From Planctomycetota bacterium (GTDB lineage: Bacteria; Planctomycetota; UBA8742; UBA2392): DNA of 46,384 nt. How positions within the stretch are numbered: position 1 is the first letter of the stretch; each line of letters opens with the position of its first letter. Where the stretch lies: assembly GCA_020848275.1 (NCBI GenBank), contig JADLAK010000013.1, forward strand, positions 1 through 46,384, given 5' to 3'. Positions 15,938 through 24,137 of this stretch are shown here, one piece after another. Below the pieces are notes generated by a model. The model was not told the origin of the DNA. It did not search any database and was given only the letters and a program-made list of their open reading frames with translations. A program made the translations under genes and the position numbers.

Positions 15938-16768
15938 TTATCGGCGGGGGACGACGCTGCGCGCGGTCCAGCCGAACTTCAGCCGCAGGGCGTCGAAGTA
16001 GCTGCGCGACGGATGTGCAACAAGTGTGATTGGCTGTTTCGCGCGCCGAACCTCTACGACATCCTTGCCCGAAAGCTCGACGGTGTCCATGCCGTCGAGC
16101 GTAAGCGTGATGGCGTCGCCGGGCTCGACCCAGAACTTGAGCGCGCCGCCCGCAGGCAGCGCCAGCGGCCGAATGCTAAGGGTGTGGGCGCAAATGGGCG
16201 TGAGGACAATCGCGTCCATCTCGGGGTGCAGGATCGGCCCGCCCGCGGAAAGATTGTGCGCGGTGCTGCCAAGCGGCGTCGCGACGACCAGGCCGTCGCC
16301 AACGTACGCCGCAAGCTCGGCGCCGTCATGGGCGACATGGACCGTCGACATGCGGCCGTCGGGCGCACGCTGGAAGACAACGTCGTTGACGGCGCTGCGG
16401 ACGGTGCGTTTGCCGGCGCGCTCGATGGCGGCTTGCAACATCAGCGACTTTCGCATGGGCAGTTTAAGAGCCAGCGCCTCCTTGAGGCGCACGAGCAGAT
16501 CGGGCAGCTCAAACTCGGCGAGAAAGCCGAACTTGCCGAAGTTGACGCCGAGGATCGGGACTTGTTTTTCGCCCAGGCGGCGCGCGATATGCAGGATCGA
16601 GCCGTCACCGCCGAAGTTGATGACGAGTTTGGGCAGCTTGCGTTTGAAGTTGTGCCCGCCGTCGAGGTCGACGACAACATCGCGGGCGTATTCGCGCACC
16701 AGCGGCTCGACCTGCGCGATGGCGTGGACGACATCGACGCGTTTGCCATCACCGACGAGAAGGATCAT
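15938..16768 (-). CDS. nadK: NAD kinase
   Basis: The 276-residue protein phosphorylates NAD to NADP in the cytoplasm. Family motifs are FGGDGSIL near residue 53, a LGVNFGKFGFLAE segment near 74 and GDGLVVATPLGSTAHNLSAGGPI near 157-179. Length is typical for a bacterial enzyme. AGGGG lies 5 bases before the ATG. It follows dxs in the same direction, and the order ispA-dxs-nadK resembles a gene neighbourhood common in many bacteria, although tlyA and recN are absent here. Heptad repeats bracket it on both sides. Confidence 0.92.
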   Translation of the reverse strand: MILLVGDGKRVDVVHAIAQVEPLVREYARDVVVDLDGGHNFKRKLPKLVINFGGDGSILHIARRLGEKQVPILGVNFGKFGFLAEFELPDLLVRLKEALALKLPMRKSLMLQAAIERAGKRTVRSAVNDVVFQRAPDGRMSTVHVAHDGAELAAYVGDGLVVATPLGSTAHNLSAGGPILHPEMDAIVLTPICAHTLSIRPLALPAGGALKFWVEPGDAITLTLDGMDTVELSGKDVVEVRRAKQPITLVAHPSRSYFDALRLKFGWTARSVVPRR

Positions 16769-16785
16769 GGAACCCCTAAAAGTCG

Positions 16786-16852
16786 ACAGTCGACGGTCAA
16801 CAGTTGAGGGTAACTACCAAAATCAAACCGTTGACCGTTGACTGTAGACCGT
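16786..16852. repeat. heptad-unit inverted repeat, copy f
   Basis: Left units at 16786-16806 are ACAGTCG, ACGGTCA and ACAGTTG. Right units at 16825-16852 are AAACCGT, TGACCGT, TGACTGT and AGACCGT. Units are nearly the same as in copy c, 4 kb away, so these two are recognisably one family. It ends 5 bases from the dxs stop codon. Confidence 0.8.
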
Positions 16853-16857
16853 CGACG

Positions 16858-18840
16858 TCACACCACGCTCTTGGTTGAGATCGGGCGCTGGGCGCCGCTT
16901 TGCGACGAAGCGCGCGACGCCAAACCCAGGCGGCGTTCGATGCCGGCGCGGATGCCTTCAGGATGCAGGCCGACTTCCGTCAGCACCTCGACGCGCTGGC
17001 CGTGGTCGATGAATTTGTCCGGCAGCGCGATGATCTCGATCTTGGTTGTTTCCAGCCGCGCGCGGTTGGCGAAATCCATCACCGTGGACCCGAAACCGCC
17101 GTGGCGCACGTGTTCCTCGACCGTGAAGACCACGGGCTGCGACTCAATCACGCGGGCGATAAGGTTTTCATCGAGCGGCTTGGCAAAACGCGCGTTGATC
17201 AACATCAACTTCTTGCCGTGGTCGCGTTCGACTTCCTCGATGGCGTCGAGCGCATGGTAAACCATCGAGCCAAAAGCGATCACGACGCCGTCGTGGCCTT
17301 CGCGCAGGATTTCGGCCTTGCCCATCTCGATGGGCTGGTTGTCGGGAAGCTCTGTATCGGCCTTGGGCGCCTGCGTGCGCGGGAAGCGCACCGAGGTCGG
17401 CAACTTTTGCTCGAGCCCCCAGCGCATCATCTTTCGAAGTTCGGTCGCGTCGCGCGGCGCCATGATGACCATGTTGGGCAGCATGCCCATGTAGGCGATG
17501 TCGAATACGCCGTTGTGCGTGGCGCCGTCGGGACCGACCAAACCCGCGCGGTCGAGGCAGAACAGCACCGGCGTCTTGATCAGCGCAATTTCCTGGAAGA
17601 GCTGGTCGACGCTGCGCTGCAGGAATGTCGAGTACACGGCGCAGATCGGTTTAATGCCGCCGAGCTTCAAACCCTGGGCAAAACCGACGGCGTGCTGCTC
17701 GGCCATGCCGACGTCGAAACAGCGGTCGGGATATTTCTCGATCACCTTCTGCAAGCCCGTGCCCTGGAGCATCGCGGCGGTGATCGCGACGACCTTGCTG
17801 TCGGCTTCCATCAGCTTCATGGTTTCGTCGACGAAGATGTCGGTGTAGGCCTTGGTGCCGTGGCGCGAATATTCCTTGGGCAGGTGCGAGGTGTGTTTCT
17901 TGTGGGTGCTCGCCGCGTGGTAGGCGTAAAAATCGTCCGCGTCGTTGTTGAAGCCCTTGCCCTTTTTCGTGAGCACGTGCAGCAGCACCGGCTTGCCGGG
18001 ACGCTTGATGTTTTCAAACGCGTCGAGCAATTCCTGCGTGTTGTGGCCGTCGATGGGGCCGTAATAGAAAAACCCGAGTTCCTCAAACAACACGCCCGGG
18101 TGAGGCGCGGGCATCAGGCCGTGCAGGCCGGCTTTAACGTGGTCGACGACGTCGTGCAGCGCCTTGCCGAAACTGCCGCCGCGCTCGTCGAGGCTGCTGA
18201 GCATGCGCTTGGCCTCGCGCCGGGCCTTGGTGTAGGCTTGGCTCGTGCGGAACTTGCTGAAGTAGCTGGCGAGCGCGCCCGTGGCGGGCCCGATGCCGTG
18301 GGCGTTGTCGTTGAGCACGACCAGCAGCTTGAGGTCGCGCAGGTCGCCGCCGTGGTTGAGCGCCTCGAGCGCCTGGCCTTCCTGCAGCGCGCCGTCGCCG
18401 ATCACCGCAACCGACATGCGGTCAGTGCGGCCGCAAAGCTTGTTGGCCATGGCAATGCCGATGGCCGTCGAAAGCGACGTGCCGCCGTGGCCGGTTTTCA
18501 CGAGGTCAAAGGGGCTTTCCTTGGGGTCAGGGAAGCCGCTGAGGCCCTTGCTCTGACGCAGCGTGCCCAGGCGGTCTTTGCGGCCAGTGAGAATCTTGTG
18601 CGGGTAGCACTGGTGGCCGACGTCAAAAACCAGCGAATCGTGATTGAGGAAGTTGTAGTAATAGTGCAGGGCGAGCGTGATCTCGACGGTGCCAAGTCCC
18701 GAGCCAAGGTGGCCGCCGGTGCTGCCGGCGACGACGTCGATGATGTACTGCCGAATCTCGGAGGCTAGTTTGGGGAGGTCTTCCGCCCGGAGCGCCTTGA
18801 TGTCCTCCGGCGTGTTTATCTTGTCGAGAAATTCATGCAT
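16858..18840 (-). CDS. dxs: 1-deoxy-D-xylulose-5-phosphate synthase
   Basis: The 660-residue thiamine-diphosphate enzyme condenses pyruvate and glyceraldehyde 3-phosphate, the first step of the MEP isoprenoid pathway. STGGHLGSGLG near residue 40 and DVGHQCYPHKIL hold conserved histidines. GDGALQEGQALEALNHGGDL starts the ThDP-binding motif, which closes with VVLNDN. DVGMAEQHAVGFAQGL holds the catalytic glutamate. After NDN the sequence is AHGIGPATGALA instead of the more usual E/KMSI-type stretch, an unusual variant beside the active site. No Shine-Dalgarno site is visible; TTTAAT lies 5 bases before the ATG. Downstream of ispA with a 117-base gap. Confidence 0.93.
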   Translation of the reverse strand: MHEFLDKINTPEDIKALRAEDLPKLASEIRQYIIDVVAGSTGGHLGSGLGTVEITLALHYYYNFLNHDSLVFDVGHQCYPHKILTGRKDRLGTLRQSKGLSGFPDPKESPFDLVKTGHGGTSLSTAIGIAMANKLCGRTDRMSVAVIGDGALQEGQALEALNHGGDLRDLKLLVVLNDNAHGIGPATGALASYFSKFRTSQAYTKARREAKRMLSSLDERGGSFGKALHDVVDHVKAGLHGLMPAPHPGVLFEELGFFYYGPIDGHNTQELLDAFENIKRPGKPVLLHVLTKKGKGFNNDADDFYAYHAASTHKKHTSHLPKEYSRHGTKAYTDIFVDETMKLMEADSKVVAITAAMLQGTGLQKVIEKYPDRCFDVGMAEQHAVGFAQGLKLGGIKPICAVYSTFLQRSVDQLFQEIALIKTPVLFCLDRAGLVGPDGATHNGVFDIAYMGMLPNMVIMAPRDATELRKMMRWGLEQKLPTSVRFPRTQAPKADTELPDNQPIEMGKAEILREGHDGVVIAFGSMVYHALDAIEEVERDHGKKLMLINARFAKPLDENLIARVIESQPVVFTVEEHVRHGGFGSTVMDFANRARLETTKIEIIALPDKFIDHGQRVEVLTEVGLHPEGIRAGIERRLGLASRASSQSGAQRPISTKSVV

Positions 18841-18845
18841 AGGCG

Positions 18846-18851
18846 ATTAAA
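18846..18851 (-). promoter_or_regulatory. -10-like TTTAAT just upstream of dxs
   Basis: TTTAAT on the minus strand is followed by five bases and then the dxs ATG. The geometry matches the other possible leaderless starts here. No -35 with correct spacing was found, so confidence is low. Confidence 0.25.
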
Positions 18852-18957
18852 AGACCGTTGATGGCCTTGCCCCCAAAGCGAACGCGTGATTCTACCCGTT
18901 GATTGGCGCGACAGCAACCATGACCCTTGATGGTAAATTGGTGCAAACTAGCCCGCG

Positions 18958-19863
18958 CTAATGTGTTCGGGCGATAAAGTAGCCCGCAATCGTCTGCAGG
19001 GCCGCGGGCGCCTTGAGGCCCGCCACCTGTTTGACGGCCGCCGCCACAAGTTCCTCGGCGTGCTTCTTGGCCCCGATTAAGCCCATGACGGCGGGGTAGG
19101 TCATTTTGTTGGCGGCCTTATCTTTGCCCGGCGACTTGCCAAGTTCCGCGGCGGTCGCGGTCATATCAAGGATGTCGTCAATGACCTGGAAGGCCAGGCC
19201 GATTTTCTCGCCAAAGGCGCGCAGCTTCTTGAGCGTGGCGGCTTTGGCGCCGCCGCAAATGCCGCCGCAAACGACCGCGCTGGTGATCAGCGCGCCGGTC
19301 TTGCGCTGGTGGATGCCGCGCAGGGTGTCGATGTTCGGCCTGGCGCCTTCGGCCTCGAGGTCGAGCAGTTGCCCGCCGGCCATGCCCTCCATGCCCGCAC
19401 CGCGCGAAAGTTCGCGCACCAGGGCATTGGCGCGCGTCGCGTCTTTGACGTGCGTCGAAAGAACTTCAAAGGCATATGTCAGCATCGCGTCGCCGGCCAA
19501 AATCGCCGTGCCTTCGTCGAATGCCTTGTGATTGGTGGGCTTGCCGCGGCGCAGGTCGTCGTCGTCCATGGCGGGCAGGTCATCGTGGATCAGGCTGTAG
19601 GTGTGGATCATCTCAAAGGCCGCGGCCGCGGGCATGGCGTCTTTGAGTTTGCCGCCCACGGCTTCGCAGCCGGCGAGCACCAGCATGGGGCGCAGGCGTT
19701 TGCCGCCGGCCCAGAGGCTGTAATTCATGGAGTCAACGAGCTTCTTTGGCGCCGTGGTGTTTGCCCACGCAAAGCGCTTGAGCGCCTGGTCCGCCAGCGG
19801 GTTGAACCGCTCGACCAGGCGCTCGAAGTCGTACTTGGCGTTACGTCCGCCCGCTTTAGTCAT
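18958..19863 (-). CDS. ispA: polyprenyl (farnesyl) diphosphate synthase
   Basis: The 301-residue protein is a trans-prenyltransferase. The first aspartate-rich motif is DDLPAMD at 94-100 and the second is DDILD at 229-233. The KRLRPM segment near 55-60 binds diphosphate. The residue five before the first motif is Tyr89, an aromatic chain-length determinant typical of farnesyl-producing enzymes such as E. coli IspA, so C15 product is likely. Its start overlaps the end of pilQ by 8 bases, so it is translationally coupled to the pilus operon. Together with dxs it would supply precursors for menaquinone or undecaprenyl lipids. Confidence 0.9.
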   Translation of the reverse strand: MTKAGGRNAKYDFERLVERFNPLADQALKRFAWANTTAPKKLVDSMNYSLWAGGKRLRPMLVLAGCEAVGGKLKDAMPAAAAFEMIHTYSLIHDDLPAMDDDDLRRGKPTNHKAFDEGTAILAGDAMLTYAFEVLSTHVKDATRANALVRELSRGAGMEGMAGGQLLDLEAEGARPNIDTLRGIHQRKTGALITSAVVCGGICGGAKAATLKKLRAFGEKIGLAFQVIDDILDMTATAAELGKSPGKDKAANKMTYPAVMGLIGAKKHAEELVAAAVKQVAGLKAPAALQTIAGYFIARTH

Positions 19864-21985
19864 TCGCGTTTACGTCTTTGGGGTTAGTCACCGTCTTGCG
19901 CTTATCCCAGTGGGCCGGACGCGGCGCCGCACCGGGCGTTGCATACTGCGACGGCAGCCAGTTCAGCTTCTGCGGCTCAACGTTGTCGGCCACCGAGGGA
20001 CGCAGCTCGCGTTCCAGCGTCAGCGTCTTGCCTTCCTTGTTGTCCGTGGCGGGGCCGTAGGCGCTGTGAATCTGCGGCGTGAGGAAGAACAGGACGTCGG
20101 TCTTTTCCTCGCGGACGTTGGCGGCCTTGAAGAGCACGCCCAGGATCGGGATGTCCTTGAGGATCGGGATGCCGTTTTCCTCGGTGCGGGTGCGCTCGCG
20201 CAGCAGGCCGCCGATGGCCAGCGTTTCACTGTCGCGGATGAAGACGTTGCTGATCGCTTCGCGGTTGGACAACACGGGCGTCGTGTTGCCCTCGATGGCG
20301 ATCTGCGCAACCTGTTCCTTGATGGTGAGCTTGAGGTCGAGGCGCAGCAGGCCGTCGCCAAGGATCGTCGGCGTCACTTCCATGACAATGGCGATTTCCT
20401 TGAACGAAACGCTCGCGGTTGCCGTGCCGCCGCCCGAGCTTGTGGCCTGCAGGTAGGGCACTTCCTGGCCGACGGTGATCTTGCCGGTCTTCTTGTTGCT
20501 GATGAGGCAGGACGGGCGAATCAGCGTGCGGGCCTTGCCTTCGTTGGCCAGCGCCTCGAGGCGCAGGTTGATGCGCGGGTTAATGAAGGTGGCGAAGTAC
20601 GGGCCAAAGCCGGTAGGCTGGCCGAACATACCGCCCGCGGTCTCGCTGGTGGTGTCCAAGGAGCTGCCGGTGAAGCGGCCGTTATTCAGGTTGCTGGCGC
20701 CGTGGTCGGTGAACCACTGCAGGCCATAACCCATGTACTTGTCCAGGGTGACTTCGACAAGCTGGCTGGTGATCTGGACCTGCTCGGGCGTGGTGTCGAT
20801 GCTCCGGATGAAGGCGTCGACATCGGCCATGCGGGACTGGCGCTCGAAGATAACGATGCTGTTGCGGTCAGGGTTGACGACCACGCGGCCTTCGGTCGAA
20901 AGCACGGACTGCAACTGCGTGGCAAAAGCCGGGTCCGAGACTTCGCGTTTGGTGACGTAGGACTTCACGACCATCGGGTCGACGACCTGCTTGTCGGCCT
21001 GGGCCTTGTTGAGCTCGACGATCTTGTTCATGTACTGGACGACGGGCGAAATCGGCGTGTCGTCCGTGGCGACCTCGTTGAGGTTGCTCTCGACATCGGT
21101 GATCATCAAATAGCCGGTGTTGTCGTCGTACACAATGCGACCGCGAGGGCTGATCATGTTGCGCAGTTGCGGCTCATAGGCGCCAACTCGCACGCCGGCG
21201 GGCATGGTCCAGTCCAGGGTCTTCATCTTGCCGGTGGGACCCGAAACCGGTCCCGGCTGATTGCTGCCGCTCTGACCGAGATCAATTACCGGGTAGCTGA
21301 ACACGAAGCCTTTGCTGGTGTCCTTTTCGAGGTTCATGCCGCCGAGGTCCTTGAGGCGACCGAAAATGTCGGCGGGCGTGGCTTCGCGCATATAGACCGA
21401 AACCTTGCGCCGGGCCATGCTTTCGAGAAGTTGGGCCTGCAAGGCGAGGTCCTGGGTGTTGGACGCCGGCGGGCCGCCCTGGTTGATGGTCGCGGGAACA
21501 AACGCGTTGGTGCCCGTGACTTTGGCGGTTTCCATGATCGCCGCGATCAGTTCGTGGCTTTCAAAGGTGACGTTGAAACGGCCGGGCTTGCCGGCGGCCT
21601 CGACGACGTTGGCCTGGGGGCTGCGGCCACCCGGCTTGGACTTGATATAGATGAAGTTGCCGTTCTCGACGTAAAGCAACTCGTTGCTTTCGCAGATCGA
21701 ACGGATCGCCTGCTTGGGCTTGACGTTGCGGTAGATCACCGTGAGCTTCATGGCGATGCTGCCCTCAACAGTGATGTTGAGGCCCGAACGCAGGCCGATG
21801 TAGTGCATGACGATGTGAAGGTCCTTCTGCACGAAGTCGATGGTGATTTCGCGTTCGGGATCGATCACTTCATCCACAGGTGTAGGCGTAGGTTGCGCCG
21901 GGGCTTCACCCTGGGCGCCAAGAGGGGCGCCAAGCACGAGCATAGCCAGCCACGCCAGTACAAAGAAAATTGGATACTTGTTCAT
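19856..21985 (-). CDS. pilQ: type IV pilus secretin
   Basis: With the ATG at 21985 the protein has 709 residues and starts with a clear signal peptide (NKYPIFFVLAWLAMLVLG, cut near GAQGEA). The middle holds secretin N-domain repeats that resemble the STN and N1-type modules. The C-terminal third is the secretin pore domain, with VPYLQATSSGGGTATASVSF, VLSNREAISNVFIRDSETLAIGGLL and the hallmark GIPILKDIPILGVLF. It forms the outer-membrane gate for the pilus. An upstream TTG at 22039 is open but would not give a signal peptide at the terminus. It is the last pil gene in the run and overlaps ispA. A secretin also implies an outer membrane in this organism. Confidence 0.92.
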   Translation of the reverse strand: MNKYPIFFVLAWLAMLVLGAPLGAQGEAPAQPTPTPVDEVIDPEREITIDFVQKDLHIVMHYIGLRSGLNITVEGSIAMKLTVIYRNVKPKQAIRSICESNELLYVENGNFIYIKSKPGGRSPQANVVEAAGKPGRFNVTFESHELIAAIMETAKVTGTNAFVPATINQGGPPASNTQDLALQAQLLESMARRKVSVYMREATPADIFGRLKDLGGMNLEKDTSKGFVFSYPVIDLGQSGSNQPGPVSGPTGKMKTLDWTMPAGVRVGAYEPQLRNMISPRGRIVYDDNTGYLMITDVESNLNEVATDDTPISPVVQYMNKIVELNKAQADKQVVDPMVVKSYVTKREVSDPAFATQLQSVLSTEGRVVVNPDRNSIVIFERQSRMADVDAFIRSIDTTPEQVQITSQLVEVTLDKYMGYGLQWFTDHGASNLNNGRFTGSSLDTTSETAGGMFGQPTGFGPYFATFINPRINLRLEALANEGKARTLIRPSCLISNKKTGKITVGQEVPYLQATSSGGGTATASVSFKEIAIVMEVTPTILGDGLLRLDLKLTIKEQVAQIAIEGNTTPVLSNREAISNVFIRDSETLAIGGLLRERTRTEENGIPILKDIPILGVLFKAANVREEKTDVLFFLTPQIHSAYGPATDNKEGKTLTLERELRPSVADNVEPQKLNWLPSQYATPGAAPRPAHWDKRKTVTNPKDVNAND

Positions 21986-22066
21986 TCCGTTGGCCCTGTA
22001 AGAACCACTGCGTCGAAAAGACTTCCTGGCTTCCAACAACGTCCCACCATTGCCGGCTTGAACGTA

Positions 22067-22729
22067 TTACTTCTCGTCGTACGGGTCAAAACTTGCAATC
22101 TTCAGGCGCTGCACGGCGCCGGTGTCGCTCGTTACGGTCGCAATGGCGCCGTCGCGGTCATGCCGGACCTCTGTAATCTTGAAGCGCGTGCCGGTCAGGC
22201 GGTCGCCCACCTTGTAGGGGTAGGGCTTGCCGTCGAAGAACACCTCGAAAACCTCGACCATCTTGACGCGACCGTCCTCGTCGTACACCAACTGGCCATC
22301 GACGTCGCGCAGTTCATAGAGGCGGCTCGCCACGCCCTTGAGTATCCAGTTCGCCTTGAGCGTCACCACTTCCTCGGCGCGGCGTTCGTCAACGATATCG
22401 CTGTTGAGCACCAGCAGAGGGTCAAACGCTCCGGGGATATACGCCACGTTCTGGATCACCGGCGCGTCGGTCTTGATCGGGGCCAGGTCGTCTTCGGGCT
22501 TGGCGGCGCCGGGCGCCCCGGGCGTTCCCGGGGTTCCGGCCACGGGCGTGCCCGGAGCCGGCGTTGGCGTTCCGGGCTGCGTTCCGGGCGTCGTCGGCGG
22601 AGGCGTGCTGCCGCCGCCCTGGTTGAAGAGACCGGGAAGGTTCATCACGGCGATGACCACCACCACCACGCCAAGCACGGCGAGGATGATCATCTGCTGT
22701 TTCTTCTTCTTGTCTGCTGCGGCAGCCAT
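22067..22729 (-). CDS. PilP-like pilus assembly protein
   Basis: The 220-residue protein has a short lysine-rich N-terminus, a TM helix (about 12-32) and a low-complexity Pro/Gly/Thr linker (about 37-77). A soluble beta-rich domain follows (ESLAV-type content around LNSDIVDERRAEEVVTLK and GDRLTGTRFKITEV). Sequence similarity to PilP is not obvious; the call rests on position between pilO and pilQ and on architecture. PilP connects the PilMNO inner-membrane complex to the secretin. Classical PilP is a lipoprotein; here a TM anchor replaces the lipobox. A long disordered linker would let it span the periplasm. Confidence 0.7.
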   Translation of the reverse strand: MAAAADKKKKQQMIILAVLGVVVVVIAVMNLPGLFNQGGGSTPPPTTPGTQPGTPTPAPGTPVAGTPGTPGAPGAAKPEDDLAPIKTDAPVIQNVAYIPGAFDPLLVLNSDIVDERRAEEVVTLKANWILKGVASRLYELRDVDGQLVYDEDGRVKMVEVFEVFFDGKPYPYKVGDRLTGTRFKITEVRHDRDGAIATVTSDTGAVQRLKIASFDPYDEK

Positions 22730-22771
22730 ATTTTGTTCCCTGCGCCCGGGGCGCGTCGGAAAGTCGCTTCT

Positions 22772-23404
22772 CTACTTGGGTACGTTGATGCCAATGGAGC
22801 CGAGGTCGCGCTTCTGCACCACGAAGAACTCGACGCGGAAGGTGTGCGTCTTGCCCGCGCCGCTGTTGCCCGCGGCGACAAAGTTGCCCGGGATCAGCGT
22901 GGCGTTGGGCAGGTTCTCGAGTTCAGCCATGAAGCGGCCGAAGTCGTTGTAGGTCGCGCTGCACTCGATATAGATTTTCTCGGCGCGAAGCTTCTGGGGC
23001 ATGAAGGTCGGCGACTCCATGTTCTTCACCAGCATCACGTCCTTGAAGTTCCTCTTGTCCTGCGGCAACTCAACCTTGTGGCGCTGGGCGATGCCCTCAA
23101 TCTGGTGGATCAGGTTTTCGTCGGCCGCCGAGAAACGCGCCTCGACCTTCTCGATTTCGCCCCTCACGCGATCGGACTCGCCCTGCATCTTCTGCATCCG
23201 GCCTTCCTTCTCCTGCTCGGCGTGAAGCTTGATTTCGTTGGCCTGGGCGTTGAGCGTCCACATCTCAAGCTGCTTGGTCTGCGGCATGTACAGGCCGAAG
23301 TAAATGCCAATCGGGGCCGCCGCACCCAGCACCAGCGCCGCACCGATGGCGATGATGCCCGCGGTCCAGTCGTTGGTGTCGCCCTTGTTGATGTCTGTCG
23401 CCAT
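22772..23404 (-). CDS. pilO: type IV pilus inner-membrane protein PilO-like
   Basis: The 210-residue protein has a short cytoplasmic tail, one TM helix (about 14-38), a coiled coil (about 45-105) and a C-terminal ferredoxin-like domain. This is the PilO architecture. PilO pairs with PilN as an alignment complex in the inner membrane. Evidence is the order pilM-pilN-pilO plus the fold pattern rather than a sharp motif. It starts 32 bases after pilN. The last part ends with charged and valine-rich residues (GSIGINVPK). Confidence 0.82.
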   Translation of the reverse strand: MATDINKGDTNDWTAGIIAIGAALVLGAAAPIGIYFGLYMPQTKQLEMWTLNAQANEIKLHAEQEKEGRMQKMQGESDRVRGEIEKVEARFSAADENLIHQIEGIAQRHKVELPQDKRNFKDVMLVKNMESPTFMPQKLRAEKIYIECSATYNDFGRFMAELENLPNATLIPGNFVAAGNSGAGKTHTFRVEFFVVQKRDLGSIGINVPK

Positions 23405-23436
23405 GTCCCTGTCCCCTATTTGCCGGTCCGCCGCCC

Positions 23437-24117
23437 TTAGCGTTCCGTGCCGCCGCCGCCGAAGTCACGCCGCGCGCGCACAACAAAGCGCGCGTAACGG
23501 CCCGCTGACCCCGCAAGACGTCCGCCGGCCTGCTCGTCGAAGGTGAGTTCGTAAGTCGGCACGCCAACAGCGCGCGTGACGTCGGGGTTTTCCGAAATCT
23601 GGCGGCCGACGGCCTCAAGCGCCTGCTGCGTCACAATGTCGCTGTCCACGATCTGCACCACGCCCGTACCGGACAACTCGCGGTTAGCCAGCAGCGGCGA
23701 AGCCGGCTGGGCGCCGCCGGTCGTCGGCGTGCTCATCAGCGTGACCGAAATTTCCGAATACCAGAACTGGCCTCGAGCCGGCTTGTATTGGGCGATCTGC
23801 GTCAACACGGGCGAAAGGAACACGCGCTCGTTCAGCAATTTCACGTCTTCGTCCCAGGCAAGCTTCATGGCCTTCTTGCGGTCCTGGGCCTTGGGATACT
23901 CATTGTCCAGCCGCCCCTTGAGCGTGCTGAATTCCTTGTCGTACTTCTGCGCCGTCGCCTGCTGCAGGTCGGTGCGGGTTTTTTCCTGCGCCGTCATCAG
24001 GCCCACAAAGACCGAGCACAGCGCCGCCAGAAACACGATGCTGATCACCGATAGCACGATGATGCGGCGCCGCTGGCGGGCTTTGGCTTTGTCCTTGATC
24101 AGGTTTAGTTCAAACAT
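23437..24117 (-). CDS. pilN: type IV pilus inner-membrane protein PilN-like
   Basis: The 226-residue protein begins FELNLIKDKAKARQRRR, the short cytoplasmic stretch with an (I/L)NL motif that binds the groove of PilM in known systems. One TM helix follows (about 22-45), then a coiled coil and a C-terminal domain. It lies 20 bases after pilM. The periplasmic part contains a glycine-rich end (DFGGGGTER). Its role, by family, is to hold PilO and link it to cytoplasmic PilM. Confidence 0.85.
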   Translation of the reverse strand: MFELNLIKDKAKARQRRRIIVLSVISIVFLAALCSVFVGLMTAQEKTRTDLQQATAQKYDKEFSTLKGRLDNEYPKAQDRKKAMKLAWDEDVKLLNERVFLSPVLTQIAQYKPARGQFWYSEISVTLMSTPTTGGAQPASPLLANRELSGTGVVQIVDSDIVTQQALEAVGRQISENPDVTRAVGVPTYELTFDEQAGGRLAGSAGRYARFVVRARRDFGGGGTER

Positions 24118-24137
24118 GCCCCTGTCCTTTTTTCCGC

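Noticed and set aside
19727..23440. 1237-codon open frame on the plus strand opposite pilQ, PilP-like and pilO genes
   Set aside because: It crosses several real genes and their gaps, and its protein is low in recognisable motifs. It is an antisense shadow.
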